64,000 nt of DNA from Sphingobium scionense (GCF_014197035.1 NZ_JACIEU010000002.1:300204-364203), one strand, 5' to 3'; shown: positions 36,327 through 45,330, numbered from the stretch's first letter. Notes: a model not told the origin generated them from the letters alone. Program-made: numbers and translations.

Positions 36327-38603
36327 TTATGCCAGCGTGACGAAGCTGTCCATCACCCGCTTGCGGCCGGCGGTTTCGAAGTCGATTTCCAGCTTGTTGC
36401 CTTCGATCGCGGCGATCGTGCCATAGCCGAATTTCTGGTGGAAGACGCGCTGGCCGAGCGAGACATCGTCGCGGCCCTTGTTGCCGAGCGAAACGGCGGA
36501 GGTGCGGGCTTCGACGACGCGTACCGGTTCGCGGCTGAACTGGCCGCCTGTCTGGGCGCGTTGCCAGCCGGGGCCACGCGACGAACCGCGCGCGACATTG
36601 GCGAAGGGATCGTCCCGTTCGGACCAGTTGGCGCGCCAGAGCGAGGCACCGCCGGACATGCTGCTTTCCTCATCCACATGTTCGGGCGGCAATTCGCCGA
36701 CGAAGCGGGAGGGGATGGAGCTGGTCCACTGGCCATAGATGCGGCGGTTGGCGGCATGAAGGATGGTGCAGCGCTTGCGCGCGCGGGTGATCGCCACATA
36801 GGCGAGGCGCCGTTCCTCCTCCAGGCTGTTGAGCCCGCCCTCGTCGAGCGCGCGCTGCGAGGGGAAAATGCCTTCCTCCCAGCCGGCGAGGAAGACATTG
36901 TCGAATTCCAGCCCCTTGGCCGCGTGGATGGTCATGATGGTAAGCTTGCGCTCATCCTGCTGCGCCTCATTATCCATGACCAGACTGACATGTTCGAGGA
37001 AGGCGCCCAGCGTCTCATATTCCTCCATCGCGCGGGCGAGTTCGGACAGGTTCTCCAGGCGCCCGGCGCTTTCGGTGGAGCGTTCAGCCTGGAGCGTGGC
37101 GGTATAGCCGCTTTCGTCCAGTATCTGGCGGGCCAGTTCGGCATGGGGCAATTGCCCGGCACGGTCGCGCCAGCGGGCGAGGTCGCCGATGAAGGCGCCG
37201 AGTGCGCGGCGCGCCTGGGGCGTCAGTTCGTCGGTGTCGAGGATGCGGGCGGCGGCGAGGGCGAGGGGAATGCCCTCTGCCCGCGCCAGCCGGTGCAGCT
37301 TCTCGACCGCCTTGTCGCCCAGGCCGCGCTTGGGGACGTTGACGATGCGTTCGAAGGCCAGATCGTCGGCCGGCTGATTGACGAGGCGCAGATAGGCGAG
37401 CGCATCCCGGATTTCGGCGCGCTCATAGAAGCGGAAGCCGCCGACGATGCGATAGGGCAGGCCGATCTGGATGAAGCGGTCTTCGAACTCGCGGGTCTGG
37501 TGCTGGGCGCGGACGAGGATCGCCACCTCATCCAGTGATCCGCCGGCGCGGGCGATCGCCTCGATCTCGTCGCCGACGCGGCGGGCTTCCTCCGGGCCGT
37601 CCCACACGCCGAGCACCCGCACCTTTTCGCCGACATCGATGTCGGTCCACAATGTCTTGCCCAGGCGATTGCCATTTTCCGCGATCACACCGGACGCGGC
37701 GCCCAATATGTGCGGAGTGGAGCGGTAATTCTGTTCCAGCCGGACGATTACGGCGCCAGGAAAATCCTTTTCGAACCGCAGGATATTGGCGACTTCTGCG
37801 CCGCGCCATGAATATATGGACTGGTCGTCGTCGCCGACGCAGCAAATATTCTTCCGGGTCTGGGCGAGCAGGCGGAGCCAGAGATACTGGCTGCTATTGG
37901 TATCCTGATATTCGTCCACCATGATATATTTGAAGCGCTGCTGATATTGCTCCAGCACGTCGCGGTGGCGCTTCAATATGGTCAGAACATGCAGAAGCAA
38001 ATCACCGAAATCGCAGGCATTCACCTCGCGCAGGCGGGTTTGATAGGCGGCATAGAGCTTCTGCCCCTTGCCATGGGCATAGCCCTCCGCCTCGCCGGCA
38101 CCGACCTCCTCCGGGGTGAGGCCCTTATTCTTCCACTGGTCGATGAGGCCAGCGAGCTGGCGGGCAGGCCAGCGCTTCTCGTCGATCCCCTCGGCCTGGA
38201 TCAGCTGCTTCATCAGGCGCAGCTGGTCATCGGTGTCGAGGATGGTGAAATTGGACTGGAGCCCGACCAGTTCGGCATGGCGGCGCAGCATCTTGGCGGC
38301 GATCGCGTGGAAGGTGCCGAGCCAGGGCATGCCCTCGACCGCCGGGCCGATCATCCGGCCGACACGCTCGCGCATTTCCCGTGCCGCCTTGTTGGTGAAG
38401 GTGACGGCCAGGATTTCCGAGGGCCAGGCGCGCTGGGTCGCGACCAGATGGGCGAGGCGGGCGGTCAGTGCCGCCGTCTTGCCCGTGCCCGCACCGGCCA
38501 GCACCAGCACCGGTCCCTCCGTGGTCAGCACAGCCTGACGCTGCGGTTCGTTGAGCCCCTTCAGATAGGGCGGGTCATTGGGAGAGGGGGCAGGCACGGT
38601 CAT
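36327..38603 (-). CDS. uvrD: UvrD/PcrA-type ATP-dependent DNA helicase
   Basis: A 758-residue superfamily 1A helicase acting in nucleotide excision and mismatch repair. Motifs are in order: GLNEPQRQAV (Q motif), LAGAGTGKTAALTARLA (I), AVTFTNKAAREMRERV (Ia), MVDEYQDTNSSQY (II), CCVGDDDQSIYSWRGA (III), RLEQNYRST (IV), TIHAAKGLEFDNVFLAGWEEG (V) and EERRLAYVAITRARKRCTI (VI). The C-terminal ~60 residues form the small Tudor-like domain (LGQRVFHQKFGYGTIAAIEGNKLEI in part) that contacts RNA polymerase in PcrA/UvrD. It is a single gene divergent from a GFA-family gene. Confidence 0.95.
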   Translation of the reverse strand: MTVPAPSPNDPPYLKGLNEPQRQAVLTTEGPVLVLAGAGTGKTAALTARLAHLVATQRAWPSEILAVTFTNKAAREMRERVGRMIGPAVEGMPWLGTFHAIAAKMLRRHAELVGLQSNFTILDTDDQLRLMKQLIQAEGIDEKRWPARQLAGLIDQWKNKGLTPEEVGAGEAEGYAHGKGQKLYAAYQTRLREVNACDFGDLLLHVLTILKRHRDVLEQYQQRFKYIMVDEYQDTNSSQYLWLRLLAQTRKNICCVGDDDQSIYSWRGAEVANILRFEKDFPGAVIVRLEQNYRSTPHILGAASGVIAENGNRLGKTLWTDIDVGEKVRVLGVWDGPEEARRVGDEIEAIARAGGSLDEVAILVRAQHQTREFEDRFIQIGLPYRIVGGFRFYERAEIRDALAYLRLVNQPADDLAFERIVNVPKRGLGDKAVEKLHRLARAEGIPLALAAARILDTDELTPQARRALGAFIGDLARWRDRAGQLPHAELARQILDESGYTATLQAERSTESAGRLENLSELARAMEEYETLGAFLEHVSLVMDNEAQQDERKLTIMTIHAAKGLEFDNVFLAGWEEGIFPSQRALDEGGLNSLEEERRLAYVAITRARKRCTILHAANRRIYGQWTSSIPSRFVGELPPEHVDEESSMSGGASLWRANWSERDDPFANVARGSSRGPGWQRAQTGGQFSREPVRVVEARTSAVSLGNKGRDDVSLGQRVFHQKFGYGTIAAIEGNKLEIDFETAGRKRVMDSFVTLA

Positions 38604-38713
38604 GGGCGATCAACTAGGGATGGGTGGTTGCGGGGGCAAGGGCGGATGGCCTTGCGGCGGGCCGCAATCTATGAGAACAAAAAGAGAATCACGCAAGATG
38701 CGAATGGAGCAAG

Positions 38714-39112
38714 ATGATGGTGACGGGGCGGTGCCAGTGCGGGGCGATCCATTATGCGGCGGAGGGCGAGCCGGTTTACAGCGCACTCTGCCATTGCAGC
38801 GATTGCCGGATGAGCGCGGGCGCGCCGATGGTCGGCTGGGCGCTGTTCCCGCATGACAAGGTGACGATAGAGGGCGATCCGGTGACCTATCAGTCGTCGG
38901 ACAATGCGACCCGCCATTTCTGCGGCACCTGCGGCACGGGCCTGTTCTACACCAATCCGACGGTGTTTCCCGGCATGATCGACATTCAAAGTGCGACGCT
39001 GGACGACCAGGGCGCCTTTCCGCCGGCGGTGCATATCCAGTTTGCCGAGGCGGCACCGTGGATGGCGGCGGCGCATGACCTGCCCCGGTTCGATCGATAT
39101 CCGGCGGACTGA
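38714..39112 (+). CDS. GFA family protein (CENP-V/GFA fold)
   Basis: The 132 residues match the glutathione-dependent formaldehyde-activating enzyme family: zinc-site cysteines C7 and C9 (CQCG), C26-x-C28-x2-C31 (CHCSDC), and C70-x2-C73 (CGTC), then YTNPTVFPGM. The fold binds structural and catalytic zinc; many members have no proven formaldehyde activity, so the enzymatic role is open. Two adjacent ATGs could start it. It is divergent from uvrD and followed on the same strand by a small exported protein gene. Confidence 0.88.
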   Translation: MMVTGRCQCGAIHYAAEGEPVYSALCHCSDCRMSAGAPMVGWALFPHDKVTIEGDPVTYQSSDNATRHFCGTCGTGLFYTNPTVFPGMIDIQSATLDDQGAFPPAVHIQFAEAAPWMAAAHDLPRFDRYPAD

Positions 39113-39221
39113 GCGCGCGACCGGCGTCAGCGGCGGCACGGTTCGTCGCTGGCGCCGGGAACGGAGAGGCGGGATGGCCGGTTTCTCCCTTGCTCGGGGC
39201 AAGGAGAGAAGGACCAGCCCG

Positions 39222-39563
39222 ATGAAGATCATCATGATTGCCGGCTTTGTTGCCCTGTCGATGGCAGCGCTGCCCGGTCAGGCCGGGGCGCAGGCGATGT
39301 CGCCGCCGGCCCAGAGCCAGGATCCCAATGCCGCACAACCGACCGGCGCGGTGCCGGCGGAGACCGGCATGGTGCCCGCCCCTGCGGACGTGCCACGCGA
39401 TCCGGCCGCGCCGGTGGGCACGGCGGCCAATCCGGTGACGGTGGGTGGCAACATGACGCCGCCGCCGACCGAGGCGAAGGCCTATCCGGTTTGCGGCAAG
39501 GGCGTGCAGGATGGTTGTGTCAATCCGGGCGAGGCAAAGAAGCGGATGCGCAGGCCGGGCTGA
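39222..39563 (+). CDS. Small exported proline-rich protein
   Basis: From the ATG at 39222, preceded by AAGGAGAGAAGGA, the frame gives 113 residues: a signal peptide (MKIIMIAGFVALSMAALPG, cleaved after AGA), then a Pro/Ala-rich, unstructured region and a short C-terminal part with two cysteines (YPVCGKGVQDGCVNPGEAKK) that could form a disulphide. No named family is recognised, though similar tails are seen in sphingomonads. Its last 44 bases overlap the 3' end of the convergent nsrR-like gene. Confidence 0.7.
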   Translation: MKIIMIAGFVALSMAALPGQAGAQAMSPPAQSQDPNAAQPTGAVPAETGMVPAPADVPRDPAAPVGTAANPVTVGGNMTPPPTEAKAYPVCGKGVQDGCVNPGEAKKRMRRPG

Positions 39564-40014
39564 GGTCAGGTTCGGGATCGGCCGATGCCGGGCTGGGCAG
39601 GGCGGCGATGAGCGCTGCGAGACCTGCCCGATTGCGCGCCGCATCGGCCAGGCTGTAGCCATCCAGCACCGTCAGGAAGGCGCCGACCGCCTGCGCCAAT
39701 ATGCCTGACAGGCCGCAGGCCGGACGGATCGCGCAGGATGCGCAATCGGCCATCGCCATGTCCGGCTCGCTATGGCGCACCACTGCGCTGATGCGGATGT
39801 CGGCAGGGTCGGCGGCAAGGGCGAAGCCACCGCCCCGACCGCGCTGGGTACGGATGAAGCCGCCCTGACCCAGGCTATAGACCACCTTCATCAGATGATT
39901 GCGCGACAGGCCATAGGCATCGGCAATTTCCGGGATCGTCGCCCGTCCGCTAGGCACGGCGGCGAGGTGGATCAGCACGCGCAGCGCATAGTCGGTATGG
40001 CGGGTCAATTGCAT
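39520..40014 (-). CDS. nsrR: Rrf2 family regulator, NsrR-like
   Basis: The 164-residue protein has an Rrf2 winged helix (LTRHTDYALRVLIHLA; IPEIADAYGLSRNHLMKVVYSL; GRGGGFALA in part) and the three [Fe-S]-cluster cysteines C91, C94 and C100 in the spacing C-x2-C-x5-C typical of NsrR, the nitric-oxide sensor. NO damage to the cluster releases DNA. The tail beyond 140 is Pro/Ala-rich. It is divergent from a globin gene, with a palindrome centred between them, which fits a NO-detoxification control pair. Confidence 0.87.
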   Translation of the reverse strand: MQLTRHTDYALRVLIHLAAVPSGRATIPEIADAYGLSRNHLMKVVYSLGQGGFIRTQRGRGGGFALAADPADIRISAVVRHSEPDMAMADCASCAIRPACGLSGILAQAVGAFLTVLDGYSLADAARNRAGLAALIAALPSPASADPEPDLSPACASASLPRPD

Positions 40015-40064
40015 CGCGCCCTCCTATCGTGCGGGCAGGGTGGTATAAACATATATTCAATTTA

Positions 40065-40078
40065 CATCTTAAAAGATG
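40065..40078. promoter_or_regulatory. NsrR-type operator candidate
   Basis: CATCTTAAAAGATG is a perfect 14-bp palindrome centred in the 107-base gap between nsrR and the globin gene. Its half AAGATG extends to AAGATGCCT, which resembles the AAGATGC half-site known for NsrR in enterobacteria. Confidence 0.65.
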
Positions 40079-40121
40079 CCTATTAAATGAACCTTATCGA
40101 GTCTCCGATGAGGAACCTGCC

Positions 40122-40568
40122 ATGAGCGAAAACCTGTCCCCCGAAACCATCGCCATCGTGAAGGCGACCGGCCCGGCGTTGCGCCGTCATGGCGTCGAGA
40201 TCACCACCCGCATGTATGCGCGGCTGTTCGAGGATGCGTCGATCAAGGACATGTTCGACCAGGCCGCGCAGGCCAGCGGCGAGCAGCCGCGCCGGCTGGC
40301 GGCGGCGATCCTGGGCTTTGCGGAGAATGTCGACAAGTTGCAGGCGCTGGACGGGGCGATCGCGCGGATGGTGCAGCGCCATGTCGATACGGGCGTGCAG
40401 CCGGACCATTATCCCAAGGTGGCGGCCGCGCTGCTGCCGGCGATCCGCGACGTGCTGGGCGAAGAGGTGGCGACCGACGAAGTGCTGGGCGCCTGGGCGG
40501 AAGCTTATACGTTCCTGGCCAATATCCTGATCGGCAAGGAAAAGGCGGCCTACGCAGAGGCCGCCTGA
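40122..40568 (+). CDS. Single-domain globin, NO-dioxygenase type
   Basis: A 148-residue protein equal to the haem domain of flavohaemoglobin without its reductase. Expected haem-pocket residues can be placed: Tyr32 at B10 (TRMYARLF), Gln55 at E7 (SGEQPRRL) and the proximal His87 (MVQRHVDTGVQPDHYPKV). This Tyr/Gln pair is characteristic of NO-detoxifying or O2-binding globins such as Vitreoscilla haemoglobin and Hmp. The ATG at 40122 is chosen because the globin domain begins just after it. Being divergent from nsrR it is likely induced by nitric oxide; an external reductase would be needed. Confidence 0.9.
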   Translation: MSENLSPETIAIVKATGPALRRHGVEITTRMYARLFEDASIKDMFDQAAQASGEQPRRLAAAILGFAENVDKLQALDGAIARMVQRHVDTGVQPDHYPKVAAALLPAIRDVLGEEVATDEVLGAWAEAYTFLANILIGKEKAAYAEAA

Positions 40569-40584
40569 CCGACCATCTGGCCAA

Positions 40585-41115
40585 TTATCTGGTGGGCGGC
40601 GTGCCGACGGCGCCGGTGCCGAAGCCACTTTCCATCACTGGCCGGCCGAACTTGTCGACATAGCTGGACGCGGCGATGCCGGGGTGTTGGCCGTCGACGC
40701 CGCTGAGGCGGGCATAGACGAGGGCAATGTCGGCTGTGTAGCAGCGCTTGGGCTTGCCCGAGCGGCAGGCGGCCGGATGGGCTGGCGCTTCGGCCGGGCG
40801 GGCGTAGAGGGTTGCCGTCTCTGCGCCGCCGAGCCGGCTGCTGCGGCCGGATGCATCGTGGATTTCGACATAGCGATAGCCATTTTCCTGCGCCAGTTCT
40901 GCGGCGCGATAGATGGCGAAGTCGATCGCGATGGCGCTGCCGATATGGCTGATGCCGGCGTCGACCTGCCAGAAGCCATCCTTCGTCAGCTTATCCTTAT
41001 AGCCGTCGCCCCGGCTGTTCATCGGACCGTAGAAATAGCGGCTGTCCGCCGGCTGGGCATCGACCGCCACGGCCGTCAGCGTTGCCAGCATGGCAAAGGC
41101 ATATCGAAAAGGCAT
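40585..41115 (-). CDS. Exported protein of unknown function (CC0125/CC1285-like fold)
   Basis: The 176-residue product has a signal peptide (MPFRYAFAMLATLTAVAVDAQP). The mature part, GDGYKDKLTKDGFWQVDAG then AIDFAIYRAAELAQENGYRYVEIHDA, resembles the CC0125/CC1285 group of alphaproteobacterial envelope proteins, where a beta strand precedes a helix RAAELxxxxG and a strand. The rest has two cysteines (CRSGKPKRC) and ends GTPPTR. Resemblance is by pattern only; function is unknown. It is convergent with the globin gene and followed on the same strand by rsmD. Confidence 0.65.
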   Translation of the reverse strand: MPFRYAFAMLATLTAVAVDAQPADSRYFYGPMNSRGDGYKDKLTKDGFWQVDAGISHIGSAIAIDFAIYRAAELAQENGYRYVEIHDASGRSSRLGGAETATLYARPAEAPAHPAACRSGKPKRCYTADIALVYARLSGVDGQHPGIAASSYVDKFGRPVMESGFGTGAVGTPPTR

Positions 41116-41191
41116 GGATCATCCCCCCTTGGACCGAAACAGGGGCGGTCTAGGGGGCTGGTCTTAAGGTCCGGTTATCCGCCGCCGATGC

Positions 41192-41746
41192 TCAGACTTC
41201 GGGCGCGCTATCCTCTGGGCGGAGCAGGGTGAGGCGCGCCTTGCCGACGTCGCGCACGGCATCGACGGCGAAGCCCTTGACCAATACATCCTCGCGCCGG
41301 TCGGTTTCGATGCTGATCCAGGTGGCGGGGCTGGTCCAGCCCAGGCGCGCCAGCTTGTCGAGCGCGACCTGGCCCGCGCCGGTGTCATAGGGCGGGTCCA
41401 TGAAGATGAGGTCGAGCGGCGTCTTCGTCGGGCCGAGCGACAGCACGCTGGTCTGGCGGATGTCCGGGCGCAGGCCGAGCTTGTCGCCATTGGCGCGGAT
41501 CGCATCGATCGCTGGCTTGTCCTGCTCGACGAACAGGCAGGTGGCGGCCCCGCGCGACAGAGCTTCAAAGCCCAGCGCGCCCGAGCCGGCGAAGAAATCG
41601 CCCACAGCCAGTCCCTCGAACGATCCCAGCCGGCTCGCCAGCATCGAAAAGAGCGTCTCACGCGTGCGGTCGCCGGTGGGGCGAGTGGCGTCGCCCTTGG
41701 GCGCGACCAGCGGACGGCCGCGCCATTGACCCGAGATGATTCTCAT
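41192..41746 (-). CDS. rsmD: 16S rRNA (guanine966-N2)-methyltransferase
   Basis: RsmD methylates G966 in the 30S head. The 184 residues contain the N-terminal IISGQWRGRPL, TRPTGDRTRETLFSML, the SAM motif VGDFFAGSGALGFEALSRGA, and the catalytic DPPY at 117-120 (IFMDPPY). The acidic motif in VEQDKPA follows the SAM loop as expected. Its ATG overlaps the stop of the preceding pseudouridine synthase gene by four bases, so both rRNA-modification genes are translationally coupled. Confidence 0.95.
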   Translation of the reverse strand: MRIISGQWRGRPLVAPKGDATRPTGDRTRETLFSMLASRLGSFEGLAVGDFFAGSGALGFEALSRGAATCLFVEQDKPAIDAIRANGDKLGLRPDIRQTSVLSLGPTKTPLDLIFMDPPYDTGAGQVALDKLARLGWTSPATWISIETDRREDVLVKGFAVDAVRDVGKARLTLLRPEDSAPEV

Positions 41747-43245
41747 TTCTGTGCTTTCTTCAGACTGCTGCGGAAGGCGACCAGATCATGCTGGCGCACT
41801 TCCTCGACCGCGCCGCTGGCCAGTTCGCCCAGCTCGAACGGGCCGTAGCTGGTGCGGATCAGGCGATTGACCTTGAGCTCGAAATGTTCGAGCACGCGGC
41901 GCACTTCGCGGTTCTTGCCTTCGGTCAGGGTCATTTCGATCCACTGGTTGCGGCCGGTGCGGCGTTCCAGATTAGCCTCGATCGGGCCATATTGGATGCC
42001 GTCGATCTCGATGCCGTCGAACAGATCCTCCAGTTGCTGCTGGCTGACCTCGCCAAAGGCGCGGGCGCGATAGGTGCGCGGCACGCCGGTCGAGGGCAAT
42101 TCCATCTCGCGCTTGAACTCGCCATCGGTGGTGAGCAGCAACAGCCCCTCGGTATTCATGTCGAGCCGACCGATCGGCATCAGGCGCGGCAGGTCGTCGG
42201 GCAGGATGTCGTAGATGGTCGGGCGACCGGCGGGATCGCGCTCGGTGGTGAGGAAGCCGGTCGGCTTGTGGAACAGGAACAGGCGGGCGGGCGCGGGCGC
42301 GGCGACCGGATCGCCGTCGACGGTGACGCCATGGAGCGAGGTGAGCAGCGTCGCGGGGGTGTCGATCGTGACGCCGTCCTTGGCGATACGGCCTTCCTCG
42401 ATCATCCGCTCGATCTCGCGGCGCGAGGCGATGCCGGCGCGGGCGAGCAGCTTGGCGATGCGCTGCGGTTCGCCCTTGCCGCTGGTTTCCGCAGCGGCGC
42501 GGGCCGGGTGCGGGTTGGCGACATGGGGGGCAGCCGGCTTCTTGCTGCCGGGGCGGCGCGGCGGATAGGATGTGCCGGGCGTGCGACCTTCGGGGCGCGG
42601 GCGGGCCGGGCGGTCACCGAAAGCGGGGCGGGCGGCACGATCGCCAAAGGGCGCGCGGGCGGGGCGATCAGCGGCGGCGCGCTCGGGGCGCTTGCCTTCG
42701 GTCGGGCGACCGCTGCGGACGGGGCGTTCGGCGCGATCCGGCTGGGCGGCGCGATCGGGGCGGGCACGGGCAGGGCGTTCGCTGCGTTCACCCCGGGCCT
42801 CGCCGAAGCGGCCACGGCCTTCGCCGGCGGCGTTGCGATCCGGACGTGCGCCACGGGCCGGGCGTTCGCCACGGCCTTCTTCGCGGTTTCCGGCAAAGCG
42901 ACCAGCACGGCCTTCGCCCGAAGCGCTGCGATCGGGGCGGGTGCCGCGACCTTCGCCGCGTTCGCTCCGGCCCTCGCCGAAGCGATTGCCACGGGCCTCG
43001 CCGGGGCCATTGCGATCGGGGCGCGGGCCGCGATCGGGGCGCTCGCCACGCGGGGCGGGGCGGTCCGAACGGCCTTCGTTCCGGCTGTCAAAACGACCTT
43101 CGTTACGACCCTCGGATCGGGCCGGGCGACGGCCAGTGCCGCGATCGGCGCCGCCACGCGATCCGGGGCCGGAGGGACGCTTGGGACCGCCCGGACCTGA
43201 CCGGCGCGGCGGACCAGATTTTTTTGGCGGTTCCACTTGATGCAT
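41743..43245 (-). CDS. RsuA/RluB-family pseudouridine synthase with long Arg/Gly-rich N-terminus
   Basis: The C-terminal 240 residues form an S4 RNA-binding domain (RIAKLLARAGIASRREIERMI from about 262) and a pseudouridine synthase domain with the catalytic Asp in PIGRLDMNTEGLLLL (near residue 360) and KNREVRRVLEHF. The first ~250 residues are low-complexity RG/DR/ER repeats such as GERSERPARARPDR. RluB-like enzymes modify 23S rRNA U2605. The basic disordered segment is typical of this enzyme in sphingomonads but is much longer than in E. coli. It is coupled to rsmD by ATGA and divergent from a response regulator. Confidence 0.9.
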   Translation of the reverse strand: MHQVEPPKKSGPPRRSGPGGPKRPSGPGSRGGADRGTGRRPARSEGRNEGRFDSRNEGRSDRPAPRGERPDRGPRPDRNGPGEARGNRFGEGRSERGEGRGTRPDRSASGEGRAGRFAGNREEGRGERPARGARPDRNAAGEGRGRFGEARGERSERPARARPDRAAQPDRAERPVRSGRPTEGKRPERAAADRPARAPFGDRAARPAFGDRPARPRPEGRTPGTSYPPRRPGSKKPAAPHVANPHPARAAAETSGKGEPQRIAKLLARAGIASRREIERMIEEGRIAKDGVTIDTPATLLTSLHGVTVDGDPVAAPAPARLFLFHKPTGFLTTERDPAGRPTIYDILPDDLPRLMPIGRLDMNTEGLLLLTTDGEFKREMELPSTGVPRTYRARAFGEVSQQQLEDLFDGIEIDGIQYGPIEANLERRTGRNQWIEMTLTEGKNREVRRVLEHFELKVNRLIRTSYGPFELGELASGAVEEVRQHDLVAFRSSLKKAQK

Positions 43246-43410
43246 TCCTTTTCGTGACGGGTGGCCATCCCCATATCAGGGCGGCATGTGCAATATGATG
43301 AACGGTGCCATAGCGCCGTCCATGTGAACGGCAAAGCCCCGGCCGGGCGCAACCCGGCGCCGGGGCGCGGCGTTGGTCGGTTGCATGGCGGAAACGGGGC
43401 AGGACAGCAA

Positions 43411-43893
43411 ATGTTTTTCGGGCGAATCAGAGGGGACGACACCGCCAGGGATGGGGCCAGAGAAGCAGCGGTGGCGCCGCGCAGCGCCATCCGTAGCGTG
43501 CTGGTGGTGGAGGATGAGCCGCTCGTCGCCTTCGACCATGAGCATATCCTGTCTCAGGCGGGCTATCGCATCGCCGCCACCGTCGACAGCCATGCCCATG
43601 CTGCCCGCGTGATCGATGCCGGCTCGGTCGACCTAGTCGTCACCGACGTCAATCTGCGCGGCGGGCGCTGCGGCATAGAGGTCGCGCGCCACGCCCATGC
43701 GCGACAGTTGCCGGTGCTGTTCGTCACCGGCGCCTGTCCCGTCGATGCACGGTCGCTGGCGGTCGGTTGCCTCGCCAAGCCCTTCGCCCCGCGCGATCTG
43801 CTGGCGGCGATCGCGGTGGTCGATGCGGTACTGGCCGGGCGTGCGCCACCACGCAAGCCGCGCGGCATGAAGCTGTTCGCCGAGATCGCCTGA
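43411..43893 (+). CDS. Single-domain response regulator
   Basis: The 160-residue protein consists of a short leader (1-27), one receiver domain (28-150) and a basic tail (APPRKPRGMKLF), with no DNA-binding domain. Receiver residues are complete: acidic E34/D35, the phosphorylated Asp79 (VVTDVNLRGG), Thr106 (FVTG) and Lys123 (AKPF). AGGACAGCAA precedes the ATG at 43411. Such stand-alone receivers act by protein contact. No kinase gene adjoins; the orphan kinase-like protein near 61 kb is one candidate partner but nothing links them directly. Confidence 0.88.
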   Translation: MFFGRIRGDDTARDGAREAAVAPRSAIRSVLVVEDEPLVAFDHEHILSQAGYRIAATVDSHAHAARVIDAGSVDLVVTDVNLRGGRCGIEVARHAHARQLPVLFVTGACPVDARSLAVGCLAKPFAPRDLLAAIAVVDAVLAGRAPPRKPRGMKLFAEIA

Positions 43894-43995
43894 AGCCGGG
43901 CTGATCGGGGGCAGGCAGGCGGCCGTGCCGCTTGCCTCTGCCGCATTTGCTCATATGGTGGCGCCCGGATCGCATCATCGGGGGCATCACAGATC

Positions 43996-45330
43996 ATGAC
44001 GGAATTGGCCGGCGGCACGCGCAGCTGGAGCGACGCGGTAAAGCCCTATGTCCAGAAGGAGCCGCTGGCGGCCTTCTTCCTGGGCGTTTCGTCAGGCTTT
44101 CCCTATGCGATGATCGGCGCGACGCTGACGACGCGGCTGGCGCAGGACGGCATCGACAAGAAGGCGGTGACTGCCTTCACGCTCGCTTTCCTGGTTTACA
44201 ACCTCAAATGGCTATGGGCGTGGATGGTCGATGGCGTGCGCCTGCCGATCATCGGCCGGCTGGGGCAGCGCGTATCATGGCTGTTGCTGACCGGTGTGCT
44301 GGTGATGGCAGCGGTCGCCAATCTGGCACTGGTCGATCCCGCGGCCGGCCTGTTGCAGACCGCCTATGCCGCGATCCTGGTCGGGGCGGCCGGAGCGACC
44401 TTCGACATCGTGATCGACGCCTATCGGATTGAGACGCTGAAACCCGAGCAACTGGGCGTAGGCTCCGGCATGTCGCAATATGGCTGGCGGATCGGGTCGG
44501 TGGCGGCCGGTGCGCTGGCGCTGGTACTGGCGGCACGGATCGGCTGGCATGGCGCTTATCTGGCCTGCGCGGTCTTCGCCCTGCCAGCGATGCTGACCGG
44601 GCTGGTGCTGGGCGAACCGGAGCGACATCGCGAGGCGGCGGCGCGGCGCGGCATGGGCGAGGTATGGCAGTCGATCGCGGGTCCGCTGGTGGAGTTTTTC
44701 CGCCGCCGGGGCGCGGTGCTCGTCCTCTGCTTCATCCTGCTGCACAAGATCGGCGACACGCTCGCCAACCTCACTTTCCGCCTGCTGTTCGACGACATGG
44801 GCTACAGCAATGACGAGATCGCCATCTACGATGTGGGGATCGGCTTCTGGGCCTATCTGATCGGCATCTTCGTCGGCGGCATCCTCTATGCCCGTATGGG
44901 CATGAAGCGGTCGGTGCTGGTCAGTCTGGTGCTGATGTGCGTGTCCAATTTCAGCTTCGCCGCGCTGGCTGCGTTGGGCAAGAGCAACTGGGGCATGGCC
45001 GGCGCGATCGGCTTCGAGAATTTCGCGAGCGGCATCGGTGGGGTCACCGTCGTCGCCTATTTCTCGGCGCTGTGCGATCTGCGCTTCACCGCTGCCCAAT
45101 ATGCGCTGATCTCGGCCGCGGCGAGCATCGTTGGCCGTTTCCTGACCGGGACGACCGCCGGCGCGCTGATCGAGCGGTTCGGCTATGTCGATTTCTATCT
45201 GCTGACTACGGCGCTGGCGGTGCCGGGCATATTGCTGTTCTGGCTGATGATGCGGGCCGGGCTGATCGACGCGAGCATCGGCACGGCGGCAACCGCCGAC
45301 AGCGACAAGGCGGGCGGAAGCGCCACATGA
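43996..45330 (+). CDS. AmpG-like MFS permease
   Basis: A 444-residue membrane carrier with 12 predicted helices. AmpG-type features are EPLAAFFLGVSSGFPYAMIGATLTTRLAQDGI at the start, FKWLWAPxxD-like NLKWLWAWMVDGVRLP, AATFDIVIDAYRIE and GVGSGMSQYGWRIG. AmpG imports anhydromuropeptides from cell-wall turnover and affects beta-lactamase induction in some species. In sphingomonads several AmpG paralogues exist and substrates vary, so no gene symbol is given. Its stop overlaps the start of the TPR gene by four bases. Confidence 0.87.
   Translation: MTELAGGTRSWSDAVKPYVQKEPLAAFFLGVSSGFPYAMIGATLTTRLAQDGIDKKAVTAFTLAFLVYNLKWLWAWMVDGVRLPIIGRLGQRVSWLLLTGVLVMAAVANLALVDPAAGLLQTAYAAILVGAAGATFDIVIDAYRIETLKPEQLGVGSGMSQYGWRIGSVAAGALALVLAARIGWHGAYLACAVFALPAMLTGLVLGEPERHREAAARRGMGEVWQSIAGPLVEFFRRRGAVLVLCFILLHKIGDTLANLTFRLLFDDMGYSNDEIAIYDVGIGFWAYLIGIFVGGILYARMGMKRSVLVSLVLMCVSNFSFAALAALGKSNWGMAGAIGFENFASGIGGVTVVAYFSALCDLRFTAAQYALISAAASIVGRFLTGTTAGALIERFGYVDFYLLTTALAVPGILLFWLMMRAGLIDASIGTAATADSDKAGGSAT

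Noticed and set aside
42500..43245. Apparent DNA repeats that could suggest a CRISPR or satellite array
   Set aside because: The near-repeats are codons for RG/DR-rich protein sequence within the pseudouridine synthase gene; there are no regular spacers.
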